Shown here piece after piece: positions 36,714 through 48,489 of a stretch of DNA of 64,000 nt (positions are counted from its first letter, which is position 1; each line of letters opens with the position of its first letter). Both the position numbers and the translations under genes were made by a program. The notes below the pieces were generated by a model. It searched no databases and had not been told where the DNA came from. It saw only the letters and a list, made by a program, of their open reading frames with translations. The DNA is from Lonicera japonica (lineage: Eukaryota; Streptophyta; Magnoliopsida; Dipsacales; Caprifoliaceae): contig CM038467.1 of assembly GCA_021464415.1 (NCBI GenBank), positions 34,317,226 to 34,381,225 of the forward strand. Reading direction: 5' to 3'.

Positions 36714-38001
36714 TCTATACTATATATGTATAACGGTCCCTTTGGGCTTCTTCTCACGCCACGTGTTGGGTTCCGTCTCATGCCACGTTGGTGTTGTAAT
36801 TTTTTTTTCTACATTACTCTGTTGGGTATACTCTTAATAAAAAGAGTATAGCCTTTACTCCTAATAACAGAAATGTATTTCCCCTTGAAAGTACTTCTTG
36901 GTTCTTATGTGATATATTTTGTGCATAATATTACTTTATTTAACCAAACCTTTTCATATTCATATAAATTTTCATATACTTTTAATTCCAGGAGGTGCAT
37001 ACCAAAGTTGTTCATGAAAGATGTATTTTATATGTAGCTAAGTTTGGTTTTATAATATATCATTGTGAGATAAAGAATTTGACTTGCATTTCTTAATTTG
37101 TGCATTCACAAACTAGGAATATTAATACATTGTATGTTCTTATAATTTTATTAGTTCATTTATATAGGAGATCAGAGTTTTGATTGGTTATTATTGGTTT
37201 GATTGCAGTTGTGCATTGGTACTTTTGTTCATTAGGGGTAATGTGTTTATCATATATTTTAAGTGATTATGTACTTCATTTAGTAGGAAACAAGAATTTC
37301 AACCCAATCAATAGTTATCGATGCAACTTATTTTATGTTGCAATATTATGGAAATATTCATTTTGGGAAAGTGGAAAAGAAATTGGGACTACTAATTATA
37401 TTGGGGACAAATTAAATACTTCAAGAATTAACTTCCCAAAACTTTATTTTTCTTTATTCACAGCTTGGAAGCATGATTGCCATTACTCAGAAAAAACTTA
37501 GGCAACTTCCATTTGTTTTATGTTATTACTTTTTCCCCCTTTAGAGTTTTATGTTTTGAGTTGCTATTCTTTCTATTAAAGGTTACATTGGAATGGTCGT
37601 TCCTTAGCAAAGTTGATCAAGAATGTCCCACCCCAAGCCACAGGTGATCACTGTTAGATTGTATAATACTTGGCTTAGTCTAATTCAACTTCAATGTTTA
37701 TGACATACATATCTAATTAACGACTTTTGAGACCCTTATATCATGAATCTATTACATATTTGCTGATTCTTTTATGTTTATGTTCCAAATTGCAGGATAA
37801 GAAGACAATGGAGGGATGCAAACATTATGCAGGATATCATGGCGAGATAATTATATGCCAATATCTACTTTTATGAAATTAACCATTAAGATATCATGTG
37901 TGATCTCAATTGATGGGCATTTTATTTTCTTAGAGGTAGTTATTTTGCATTTGTGAAAAGTAATGTACAAAAGTCCGTGTATCACACGGGTTTACAACTA
38001 G
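36714..38001 (+). mobile_element. non-autonomous Helitron
   Basis: Starts TCTATACTATATATG, the common plant Helitron 5' end. It ends with a hairpin CCGTGTATCACACGG, a short spacer and CTAG. It sits between A (36713) and T (38002), the A|T site Helitrons use without target duplication. Length is 1288 bp. No Rep/helicase frame is present, so it depends on another copy. An interior open frame (37,184-37,501) has no domain I recognise. It lies between the two SWEET genes. Confidence 0.85.
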
Positions 38002-39666
38002 TTTCTTAGCAATGCTATCGCTTTTCTATAGATATATATAATTAGAATTATTTAGGGAAAATTACATTCAGATCCCCTACATTTTTAAATTATTGCCAAC
38101 TGCATCCTCACATTTTACTAATTTCACTGTCCTCCCCTTGGAGTTAGTTTTGACGTCGATCTGGTTTTAATACAACAAAATCGAAATTCAGTAATCTTCG
38201 CTCGTACTTACAGACAAGTAAAATGAATCTTGTTGTGTGATCAAATTAACCTACTTTTGGCATAAATACATTTTTTTTTTCAAAAAAAGGGACGTAGAAG
38301 GCTATATTACGTACTATAAAATCTAATAAATACATTAAAAAAAAGTTTTATTAATTTTTATTTTTTAATAAGCGAGGTGAACTGGGTGGTTCATTGGAAG
38401 AAGAAGGCGGAGATAGAGCTTGAATTTAGACGCTCTGTATAAATACTCATGTATTTTACTTCTTGAACTTAAATACGGATAAAAAAATTTATTATCTTAT
38501 TGAGCTTAAACATTCAAAACCATTTTTTCACTTAAATCTTTTGAAATATGTATTATTACTTTTGACTATTGTAGTAACTTACCTTATGAAAATTCATAAG
38601 ATTTTATATTTAATTTGATAAGCTAAAAGATAAAACAAAACAAAGTTAAAACATAATTCTATTTCAACCTTCAGCAATTCTTATAATATGTTACTTACGT
38701 CTGTCAACCATTATGTACTCATATTGGATCTAAGCCCCCATTCGGCAGACAATTTCAGTCATTATCAACAAGTGTACAAAAAATAGAATACATACAAATA
38801 GCTTATAATTATACATAAAAGACTTGTTTAGTAGTATTCAAAAACAAATCAGCACGAAAAAGATTGTCATCTAAATTCAAAACATTCTTCACATTCCTTA
38901 TTCCCTTCTTTGTATTATAGGAACATAATCCCATTCTTCATGCATACTTTTGTTGAGATTAATGATATATGTAATAATTTAAGGGCATCGCTATTAGCGC
39001 TTTATATGAGTATTTTAATTCATGAAAATGTGTCTTCAATGCATAAAAATATCCCAAAATATACACATAAAGTGTCACTAAAAATGATTTTGGAGTGACA
39101 CTACGAATACCCTATTTTAAATATTGATTAAATTTAGTTTTTAAATATTGTTTCAAAAAGTAAATTAGAATTTGTGTGGGATTCATTTACAACACTAACT
39201 AATGTATTTTTTTGATACATCATTAGCCTCTAAGCTTAGCCGTTTAAATTACGACATCTATACTATCTATAAGGTGTGAGCAATTTTTGGTAGGTTTGTG
39301 AAAATTCAAAATTATACTCCCTTCAGACATCCCATAAAAGTAATATTTAAGCAGGGACATGAGCCTGTGACCCTAAATCTAAATAATACTTGTTATTAAA
39401 GCGCCGTTTAATGAGTTTATTTTGTTTTAAAATCTACGCATAATGTTAGTAGTTATTAATTATCGTATTGCACGCGTGTGGACTGTGGATAATATCATTA
39501 AACATATAAAATATTCCTTATCCAATATACAAGTAAAAGCAAATAATGGTAGAAGTGAGCACATAAAAAATATACTAAATCCATTGAAATCAAGAACATG
39601 TCATGCAAAAATACAAATGAGGAAAAAATCCAACAATAGGTATTCATATTTAGAAGGCCTGTCTAC
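38002..39666. other. upstream of SWEET gene B
   Basis: AT-rich, no gene recognised. A likely promoter for SWEET B is ATATAAAAT at 39667-39675, about 80 bp before its start codon. Confidence 0.45.
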
Positions 39667-39754
39667 ATATAAAATCATGCACTACGTACTTTCATTCTTC
39701 ATCAAAATATTTTATCTGTAATTATTCTATCTTCACAAACATATATCAAAACCA

Positions 39755-41808
39755 ATGGTTTCTTCAGATTTTATTGTGGGAATTATTGGTAAGTTTGATT
39801 CCTCTCTCATGAACATTATCTTTAATACATGATTAATTTTCTAGGCTTTATTATATATAAATTATATATATATGTGTGTGTGTGTGTGTCTGTAATTTTC
39901 TAATATGAACAATTTAATCTTTTGTTTCAGGCAACGTAATCTCAGTTTTACTTTGTGCTTCTCCAATGTGAGTATAGGTTATGCATATAATTAATTATTT
40001 ACTGTTTTTATAAATGTATGCAAGCTAAAAAAAGTGTTACAATAATAAGATGCCTCGGCCAATTCTAGCGCTAAAATTTCTAGACTAAGTTGTATATGGG
40101 ATGCGCATGCAAAACTATTTTCGTATATATCATTTAATTTGAAGTAAAAATTAATTAAAGAATAGTATTAATTTAATGGATAAGGTCGACTTTAATTTGC
40201 TCTTAAATCCAAAAGTCATAGGTTTGAACCGAGCACAACGCTTTAAATCAAACCAACCTTATTTCTAAGTTTGGTTTTGCTTTAATGGGCAAGTGCAGAA
40301 TTTTGTATCAATTCAAATCCCAAGTATACAAGGGGCGCAGCTTCAACAATATTATGATTGTCGAAAACTTTGCTAATTAAATACTAGGAAAAAAATTTCT
40401 TGGATTCGGCTTTAGTTCAGCTAGCTAGATCACTCACAGACGCAATGTGTGTGATTCTCGCATGTATACAAAAAAAAATAATGGAGAGAGAGAAGAAGGT
40501 ATAATTTACAAAAGTGGAAGATTGGCCTGCTTAAATGAAGGTTGGGTTTATATTGCAAGTAGATTCTTTATGAAAAAGAAAATTACAGTGATAAAATAAG
40601 TGTTTCAAAAATATAACACAATTTCACTAGCGTTTGAAATACCTCTTTCTTTTATAACATAGTATAGATAGGTAGGGGAAAAGATAGGAATAACAATGGG
40701 TTTTTTCTTGGCCGACCTGCCTAAAATATACACAATCTTAGGAGAATTTGGCATTTAAAAATTTGAACCTGACGGACCCATCGTAATTATATAATATTAT
40801 AATATATAATGTTGAAATGTAGAATATTAGATTGGAGATGAGTTGGGTCAAACATATTTATTTTACGCAAATTCTAGCATGACTCGACCTAGGACATATT
40901 TTACTTTCAAAAATATAAGCCCAATCTCATATAGAAAATATTTACCCATGTGAATAGGATCAGGTTAAAATCAGCCAGGTTGGACTATTTTACCGTGGCT
41001 TAGCATTCAATAAATGTACTTTAATTTAAGAAGGGAGTATTTTGGGCCAGCAGTAACTTCTACAGTTCTGTGTCTTTTTAACTTGGGCCTATTGGAGAGG
41101 AAAGTACCTCAAAAATTAGACCTGTTCTAGAGCCTGGTGTAGGCCCTCCTAGTTCTGCCAATGGATCTAACTCAATCCATGCACATTTGCTTGATTCTTT
41201 CAAAAGTACCACTTATTTTTTTGGTTCTCACCAGGACATCACCCACTTAACAGTGGAGACAAAAGTACCACTTAAACAAATGAAATTATGATAAAAGTTG
41301 AAACCTTGTGCCCTTATATGGATAGAATTTCAAGTTTGAATCACGACACTCATATTCCTTCTCTTTCTCATGTGGTTTGAATATGTATGTATTTGCACAT
41401 TGTTTATATAATATATATATATATATTTGTTTTTAGCTAACGAGAAATCAAATTAACCAAAAAAAAAAAACACGAATAAAATTAACTGATGTGCTTTTTT
41501 TGGAGTACCACTGTCACAATTAATAACATTGCCTATAATGCACATAATCCAAAAAAAATTATTTCTCACAACTTATTAAAAAATAGCTAGTAATGGTAAT
41601 TAAGCTACAAAAATGGAGATAACTTTCATTTGTCAACGGTTTCGACGGATGTGAACATGACCTTGTAACCTACACAAAGGGGATTGTATTTCATTTGAAT
41701 AGTATTTATCCCATTCTCTCAGTGAAGAATTCTAAATGAGATGAAAATGTCCTTAATTTGTTTATTAATGAGTACATAAAAGGTAGTTAGTTTCTTTCCC
41801 CATAATTC

Positions 41809-41839
<31 letters not shown>

Positions 41840-44800
41840 ACAATGATATGTATTTTTGAAAGAACATACAATGTTCTATGCATGTACCGTAATGCAATAT
41901 ATAATTGTACTATTACCAATTGTACAAATATTTGATGTATTTCGATATTTATTTTGTACATAAATGTTAATACGCATATTTTTTCTATTTTTAAGATGCA
42001 TAGTGTTTGTTTTTAATTATATAGGGGTGCATTTGGGGAGGTGATAAGGAGGAAATCAGCAGAGAATTACAATGCACTTCCATATATTAGTGCACTACTA
42101 TGCAAAAGTTTGTGGGCATTCTATGGAACACTTGATGCAGATGGTTTGCTTATTGTCACTGTCAATTCTGTTGGTGTTTTCTCACAGCTTATCTATGTCA
42201 TCATCTATCTCTTCTATGCCCCCAATGACAAAAAGGTAATAATAATTGAATTCTCTCTCTCCCCCCTCTCTCTCTCTATATATATACAATAAAAAGCTTC
42301 TTTTGTAACGCGTTTAGAAATATATATAGGACGCTCAAATATTAAGCGCCAAAAAATAGTTATAAGTTTTGCGGAATGCATATTGCAACTATTAAAAGTA
42401 ACCAGTTTCTATGTATATATATAAGATTTGGTCTTCAATGACTCATTTTCAAACTTTTTATAACACAGAGAGAGAGATATCATATATATTGTTGTAAAAA
42501 AAATTAATATTACTTTAAAAATAGTAATTCAATTAATTAATGGTTGAAGTGATATATAGTTTATATATATGGGCATGCAGGTGAAAGCATTGATATTTGT
42601 GGGGATAATGAACATAGGAATACCTGGGGCAGTAATATCAGCAACTCTTTTGGGATTCCATGGAAGTGTAAGGCAGACTTTCATTGGAATAATTTGTGCT
42701 GTTGTCACTATTGCCATGTATGCAGCTCCTCTCTCTGTCATGGTATATATACAATCTCTCTCTCTCTCTCTCTCGCTCTCCGCCCTATCTATTTATGCAG
42801 CCAAAATCCAGACTACACCTTCAGCAACCAGTTTACGTCACTGAAAATAACTCCTAATATTTAGGCAGTGAGAATCCTTTGCTAAGGCTCGGATCCGTAT
42901 ACATATGATCCATACTAGATCCGGATCACACACATATATATATGTGTATCATCACTTCTTACCTAAATTTGTAATTTTATTATCAAAATTTTAATGTCAT
43001 CTTAATTAATATATATCGAGTAACAAAACTTGGAAATCTCATTTAGGTTTACTGTCGAAAAAATATATTTTAGATTGTACGTTGCCCAAATAGTTTCAAG
43101 TAACAAAATATATAATTACTAGAATATTTGGTATTTTTCAAATAACAATTTTTCTTGTAAATAATAGTACTAATTAACTCCAAAAGTACACAACGTGGGC
43201 AACCGTTTGACGGAATATTTTAAGGGCTGCTATTGGCACACACTAAAATACCCTCTAAAACTCAATCCTATTTGCTTGGCTCCTAAACCCTGAGTATATG
43301 TGTGTACATATTCAGTGTTTAGGGGCCTGCATATACTAGATACTTAGAGACCAAGTCAATGTTAGAGTGTTTGATTTTTATGTTGGTGTGTCAATAGCGA
43401 CTCCCATATTTTATAAATTAAGCTGTGTGGGCTTAGGGGGGCGCACATGCCCCCTTCAACTTTTGCAATATAACACATTGATTCCACTATATTTTATAAA
43501 ATTAAGAAATGCTCCCTAAATGTGTAGAGTTTAAAAATGGGCCATTTATAAATGAAAGAAAAATAAGTTTGTTGTCCATTTATTGCAGTTACAATTTTGT
43601 TAAATAAAAATAATAATCTTAGAATATAATGCTATCTAAATAATAAAAAAAAAAAAAGTTGGAAGACAATAACTAGATTATATTTATAATTGCGATGAAC
43701 TACTTATTAATGACTAATGCCCCTCTCCCCATCCTCCCCCCCCCCCCCCCCCCCCCCCCCAACCCAACTAACCCCCTATAAAATTTTTGGCTCCATCCTA
43801 GACCGAGTCCAATATTTTAATTAAAAGAGTAGAATAAGGGTACAAATTATATTTCGTGTACTGTGTAAAAAGTCAAAGAACGAAAACAACCCAGAGTTAA
43901 ACTTTTGCATCGAATCCTTTGTAAATTATCGAACTTGCCCCAACAACTAGGACATATATGGGTTTAGTTCTGGTATAAATTGTCTATATACATATCTGCT
44001 CGATCGATAATTTTTTGTTGTCAATATATATATTAAAAAAATTTCCAATTCTCTCCATTTTATTTGGAGAAGTAGTATAATTGTTTAGATTAATTTATTT
44101 TTAAATGACTTAATGAATTTGTTTCTATTTGTCAGAGAACAGTGATAAAGACCAAGAGTGTAGAGTACATGCCATTTTTCCTCTCCCTCTTCCTATTACT
44201 CAATGCTTGCTGTTGGTTCACTTTTGCTATTCTCCTCATGGACTATTATGTCATTGTAAGTTAATTCTCTCCATATATATATATATATATTCCTTCACTC
44301 TCTTTATTATCTATTTTATACATAAAAGTTGCTCAATTGTGTTTATTTATTTATTTATTTTTTATTTTACTTTATGCAATTATATATAATAGGGGTAGCT
44401 ACAAGAAGAAATATCATCTAGTTTAGGCTTTAATTTGTTTTGTTAAAATATATAATTGAAAAATAACAGAAAATTCGAACTAAATCAAAATTCAAATTTT
44501 GAACTTATTTGATGATTAAGGCATGTGTTCAATGCACTGTCTTAAAACATAAATTTCACCTGCACTAATACCGTTATTAACGGTTTAACACTGAAATCTG
44601 ATCCGAGGATTCAACAGCAATCACTCCAAAACCAGTACAATTTGGAAGGTTTTAGAACCACTTTCTGACTAGATTCCCTTCATACAACGACTATTTGATA
44701 AATCAACGACTTAGATCTATTGATTCGACATATACTTCTAACATTTTTTTAGCATACAAACTAACATTTGAAATGTTTTAAATTAGGTGTCAAATGCAAT

Positions 44801-44996
44801 TGGAATACTCTCAAGCTCAGCCCAATTAGTAATCTACATGATTTATAGAAAAAATTCTTCTTCACTTAATATTAAACCACAAGAAGAGTCCAAAGAGTAC
44901 TTAGAGGAAAATTTGAAGACTCTCTTCCCTCCATTGAAGAAGGAAAAATTCAATCGCAAGGTTTCGACCAAATTAAAGAACAACCCAGCAGATTGA
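39755..44996 (+). CDS. SWEET: SWEET sugar transporter B, six exons, tail shortened by frameshift
   Basis: Tandem paralogue of SWEET A. Exons: 39755-39788, 39931-39967, 42025-42235, 42581-42742, 44136-44255 and 44787-44996. All introns are GT/AG; exons 1, 2 and 5 have exactly the same lengths as in A (34, 37 and 120 bp). 257 aa. First bundle: [32 protein letters not shown]. Second bundle: [22 protein letters not shown], then VSNAIG, where the usual VPN has Ser for Pro. The frame stops after KLKNNPAD, but the other frame continues to a stop at 45116-45118 with a stretch resembling the tail of A (see finding). Transport helices appear complete, so the protein may still work. Introns 2 and 4 are long; intron 4 holds a MITE-like block and a run of 25 C. 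Confidence 0.9.
43225..43405. repeat. small MITE-like inverted repeat in SWEET-B intron 4
   Basis: Ends GGGCTGCTATTGGCACACAC and (reverse complement) GGGAGTCGCTATTGACACACC are imperfect inverted repeats about 180 bp apart. No coding capacity and no clear target duplication. Confidence 0.5.
43736..43760. repeat. run of 25 C in SWEET-B intron 4
   Basis: Uninterrupted poly-C on the coding strand, with further C-rich sequence on both sides. Confidence 0.95.
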
Positions 44997-45118
44997 AGAG
45001 TCGAAGTGCAAGCTTCCCGAAGCCGTCGCTTTCTCGAGAAAATAGCATTCAGAAAGTCATGAAGACATTTTCTTTGTCTCAATATCACTCGGATTCAATG
45101 TACATTTTGGTCCCTTGA
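44997..45118 (+). other. out-of-frame remnant of the SWEET-B C-terminal tail
   Basis: Directly after the SWEET-B stop codon, the other frame reads SASFPKPSLSRENSIQK and then FSLSQYHSDS, up to a stop at 45116-45118. It aligns with SWEET A's [19 protein letters not shown]...VSLKRIDS. The open frame extends back to about 44,900, so a small indel between about 44,900 and 44,980 would explain the shift. Confidence 0.7.
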
Positions 45119-46100
45119 GAAAGAAAAGAAAAAGGAGAAAACAGTGTGGTTCATAAATTGGGAATCTAAACGGAAAGCATTTTAACCCCCATTTCTATAA
45201 AGAAATTTTTATGTTCTTTATTTAACAATTATTTGTGTATAGATATATTCATAATATTTTTTTGTAATATAATAAAATACCTTCTTGTTGAGAAGTAATT
45301 TACCCCACAAAAGTAATTGAAAGTAAGTTTCTGGCTTTCTGCTGTGCCCAGCTCAAATGCTAAAATTCCAATGTAGTAATAATTGTGTACGTGATCTGAA
45401 TATATCATTGCAAGGAACCCATAATTTCAACTTGGGCTAGCCATTTTCAAGAACCCGGAAGTATCAGAGCAGACCCAAGTGATCACATGTGGTGTCAAAG
45501 CAGACCCATGACCTACCACAATGACATGCGGGCTTAAATAGGCAAATATCTTACATCCGCAGTGTTATGTAGGGATTTTTAGTATATATGTATGGGTTCA
45601 ATGAACCTAATTTATAACTTTGGATACCCATTTTATGTGAGAACTCAGGTGGTTACATTTTGGGAAAAAAAATCTTTGTAATTTTTTTTTCTTTTTTATC
45701 ACTCAAAGAATTTATTTTTTTCATGAAAAAAAGGAGGAAATGACCAAAACATCCGATTCAGTCCTTACTTGTAACAAAAATCAAATGTTTCTGTTATCAT
45801 TTTCCGTCTTGTTATCTAAGAGAACTTCTAATTGGGTGCAATATTTACCCCCTCCTTATTGTACATAATGTGAATGAACTGGGATATGTATGTATATATG
45901 TACAACAATTATTTTGTAAAAGCCATGACATAACACCACAGAGTACATAATATGTTACATATAATATTCAAGATACTGTAGCAATATTACACACATCTTG
46001 TATACAAATATACTTATCTCGCCCAAATAACAAACCTATAAAATATACTTTACAACAATGAAATACAAAAGAAAAAAAAAAGTACATAGAGTTGCCTTTC
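45119..46100. other. intergenic between SWEET B and the TNL relic
   Basis: AT-rich. A pair of similar phrases, 'agcagacccaagtgatc' and 'agcagacccatgacc', lies at about 45,470-45,515. No gene seen. Confidence 0.5.
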
Positions 46101-46434
46101 CCTCGGTTTGAACCATGGCTATATTCACAACATTTTACAATAAAAAAAATAAATAAAAATGAAGCCAAATATTGTGAAGCAGCATTATCAGCTTACTTAT
46201 TTGGAAAGTGGAGTTGCGCGGAATTTGCTCTTGTCAAAGATTTATTAAGATTTCGCAGCACTTCAGGTTGTTTCAAAGACTAGCGAGAACAAGTTTTTCG
46301 AGGGGTCTCAGATAACGAAATGCAGAGTTAGATACGTAGTCTTAATTTGCCATGGAGTTTGAAGCGCATGTGTTCTAATGATGCCTTTTTTACTTGATGC
46401 TGATGATGAAGACGCACTTGAGTGATTCTCATAA

Positions 46435-47609
46435 TTAAGTTAATGGGTTGTCCGCCTCAGTGAAGTTCAGGGCCCAGCCTTTAATATCTTCTTTACCCTA
46501 ATATTAATAAAATCAAAAAAGTGGAATAGGTAAGTATGTGCCCATTAACGCAAATTACACAAAGACGAGCACACACAAGAGATTGAAGCATAAAGGTACC
46601 TTTGCAGTTATTTTAGTTAAAACATTCACTGCAACCTGATGACTCTTCAGTCTGCTGCGCTGCTCAGGTGATTCTTGCCGTACAATATCCCTCCCCATGT
46701 CTTGAAGCAACTGATGCATCTGCAGTTTGCTATCTCGATCAATTGTCAACAGACGCCTATGCACTAGTGTTTGAATTCCAGTTCTTGCATTGAAACCCTG
46801 TTTTTTTAGTATTGTAGTTACATGATTTGCGTCCTTGCCAAGAAAGAAACACGCGATGTGGAGAAAAAGGTCCTTATCTTTGTCATGATGTAAAGAATCC
46901 AAGCTCACTTTAAGCATACTTATGACTTCATGTCGGGGAATTAATTTTATTTTCTCAATTACACTGCGATATACACTTAAATCGCCGTTAAATAGAGAAG
47001 AGCCCAAAACTACAAGAGCTAAGGGAAGCCCACCACAGTGATTCGCCAATCTTCTAGCGAAATCCTCGTAGTCTGTAACAGGATGGTCACTTCCGAAGGC
47101 ATGGAGGCTAAACAGCCTAAGTGATTCTTCATCGTCTAAGGGTCCTACCACGTACTGTTTGTGAACTTTATAACGTTTTAGCAACTGCGTTTGCCTTGTT
47201 GTAACGATTATTTTACTGCCTGGACAATACCAATCTCTATTTCCAATTAGTGCATGCAATTGGGACAACTCATCTACATCATCAAGAACAATAAGAACTC
47301 TTTTGCGCCTAATGGCATTTGTAATCAATAGTATTCCATCATTTACATCATAAATATTCAATTTTCCTCCTTTCTTTTTGTTTGGTAGTATACTTGAAAG
47401 AAGTTGTTCTTGTAGACGAAGTAAACCATCCGGCTTTCTGGAATACTCTCCGATATGGGAAAGGAAGCAACTCCCTTCGAATTTATCGTAGTTTGAGTTG
47501 TATACCGAATTTGCAATGGTTGTCTTCCCGATTCCACTCACCCCACAGATTGACACAATGCTTACATTATTAGTTGGCTTATATATTCCGTATTGGTAGG
47601 GAGGAACAC
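46435..47609 (-). pseudogene. TIR-NB-LRR (TNL) resistance gene relic, NB-ARC exon
   Basis: NB-ARC ATPase of an intracellular immune receptor. The exon 46600-47609 opens after a TTTCAG acceptor; the first residues are PPYQYG, and there is no ATG before the P-loop. Motifs in order: P-loop GVSGIGKTTIA, RNBS-A, kinase 2 LIVLDDVDE (the TNL-type Asp), RNBS-B GSKIIVTTR, GLPLAL, and MHQLLQDMGRDIVRQ, where MHD is MHQ. A donor AAG/GTACC is followed by an acceptor at 46498-46499 and a second exon, GKEDIKGWALN, which ends in TAA at 46435-46437 after only about 20 codons where the LRR should begin. No TIR exon is visible upstream; a degenerate Copia starts about 470 bp away. A truncated expressed protein is possible, but a pseudogene is more likely. 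Confidence 0.82.
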
Positions 47610-47825
47610 CTGAAACGACGATGGTGAGATTCAGGTCAATCTATCAGCACAATGTCAAAAGTCGAATTAAAATGTAGATATTATATATTATATGTATATA
47701 TATATTCAAATTAATAGAATTATTGAATAATATGTACATACATAACACGATACAATATTATGTTATCATTGTAACGTCATTGTATAAGAGTTTTTCTTCA
47801 TCAAATTTTCCTATCAACGTTATCG

Positions 47826-48080
47826 GAGGGTAATGCTCACTAGGGCTACCTGGCACGCAAGAGAGAGATGATAGCTAGCTTCTAGAGTTTATCCGATATA
47901 GACTATAACACAGTAATGATGGACAGAAGAGGGGAGACAATTGAGCGTGAAAGCAAATGCCAATCCTAGAGCAAGAGAATGATGAGAGAAATATTTTTGG
48001 TTGAGTTGTATGATTGCGGTGAATATGATTGCGGTTGAGTTGTATTATCCGAGGGTAATGCTCACTAGGGTTACCTGGCA
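47826..48080. repeat. 30-bp direct repeats 225 bp apart
   Basis: GAGGGTAATGCTCACTAGGG followed by a shared (C/T)TACCTGGCA occurs at 47826-47855 and at 48051-48080, with one mismatch. The second copy ends exactly where the recognisable Copia LTR begins (48079). Confidence 0.8.
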
Positions 48081-48435
48081 CACTTACAATAGAGAAATAA
48101 GAAAATAAATAACAATTACACAAAACAAGGTTTTACCATGTTGTCGGTGTAAATGCCACCAATTAACACAGATGATGGCTTATATTGATAATTGGAACAA
48201 ATAGTTGATTACAAGCACAAAAAAAATATTTCTCTTAAATTTTAGCTCTCAGGCCTTCATCCAAGTCTATAACACAAAATGAGCCAAAATAACACTAAAT
48301 AGACAAGTTGCCTAGGACCATGATCGATTATGGAAACCCCATGATCGATCATAAATGGCTAAAAACCCACTACCCACACCATGATCGATCATGGTCATCG
48401 ATCGTGGTTATAAGAATGGAGAGCCAAACTTCACA
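48079..48435 (-). repeat. truncated 3' LTR of the degenerate Copia
   Basis: Aligns with 53,504-53,832. Contains palindromes CCATGATCGATTATGG (48318-48333), CATGATCGATCAT (48340-48352) and CCATGATCGATCATGG (48379-48394). The purine-rich AAGACGATGATT on the minus strand adjoins it as a PPT. Confidence 0.8.
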
Positions 48436-48489
48436 AATCATCGTCTTAGCGAACCATCTAGCTAACCCATCCAGTAAATTGCACACCTG

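Noticed and set aside
40175..40260. tRNA-like A and B box motifs ('tggataagg', 'ggtttgaacc')
   Set aside because: No cloverleaf can be built and no SINE tail or duplication was seen; chance or a very old SINE.
42529..42741. Minus-strand open frame
   Set aside because: Antisense shadow of SWEET-B exon 4.
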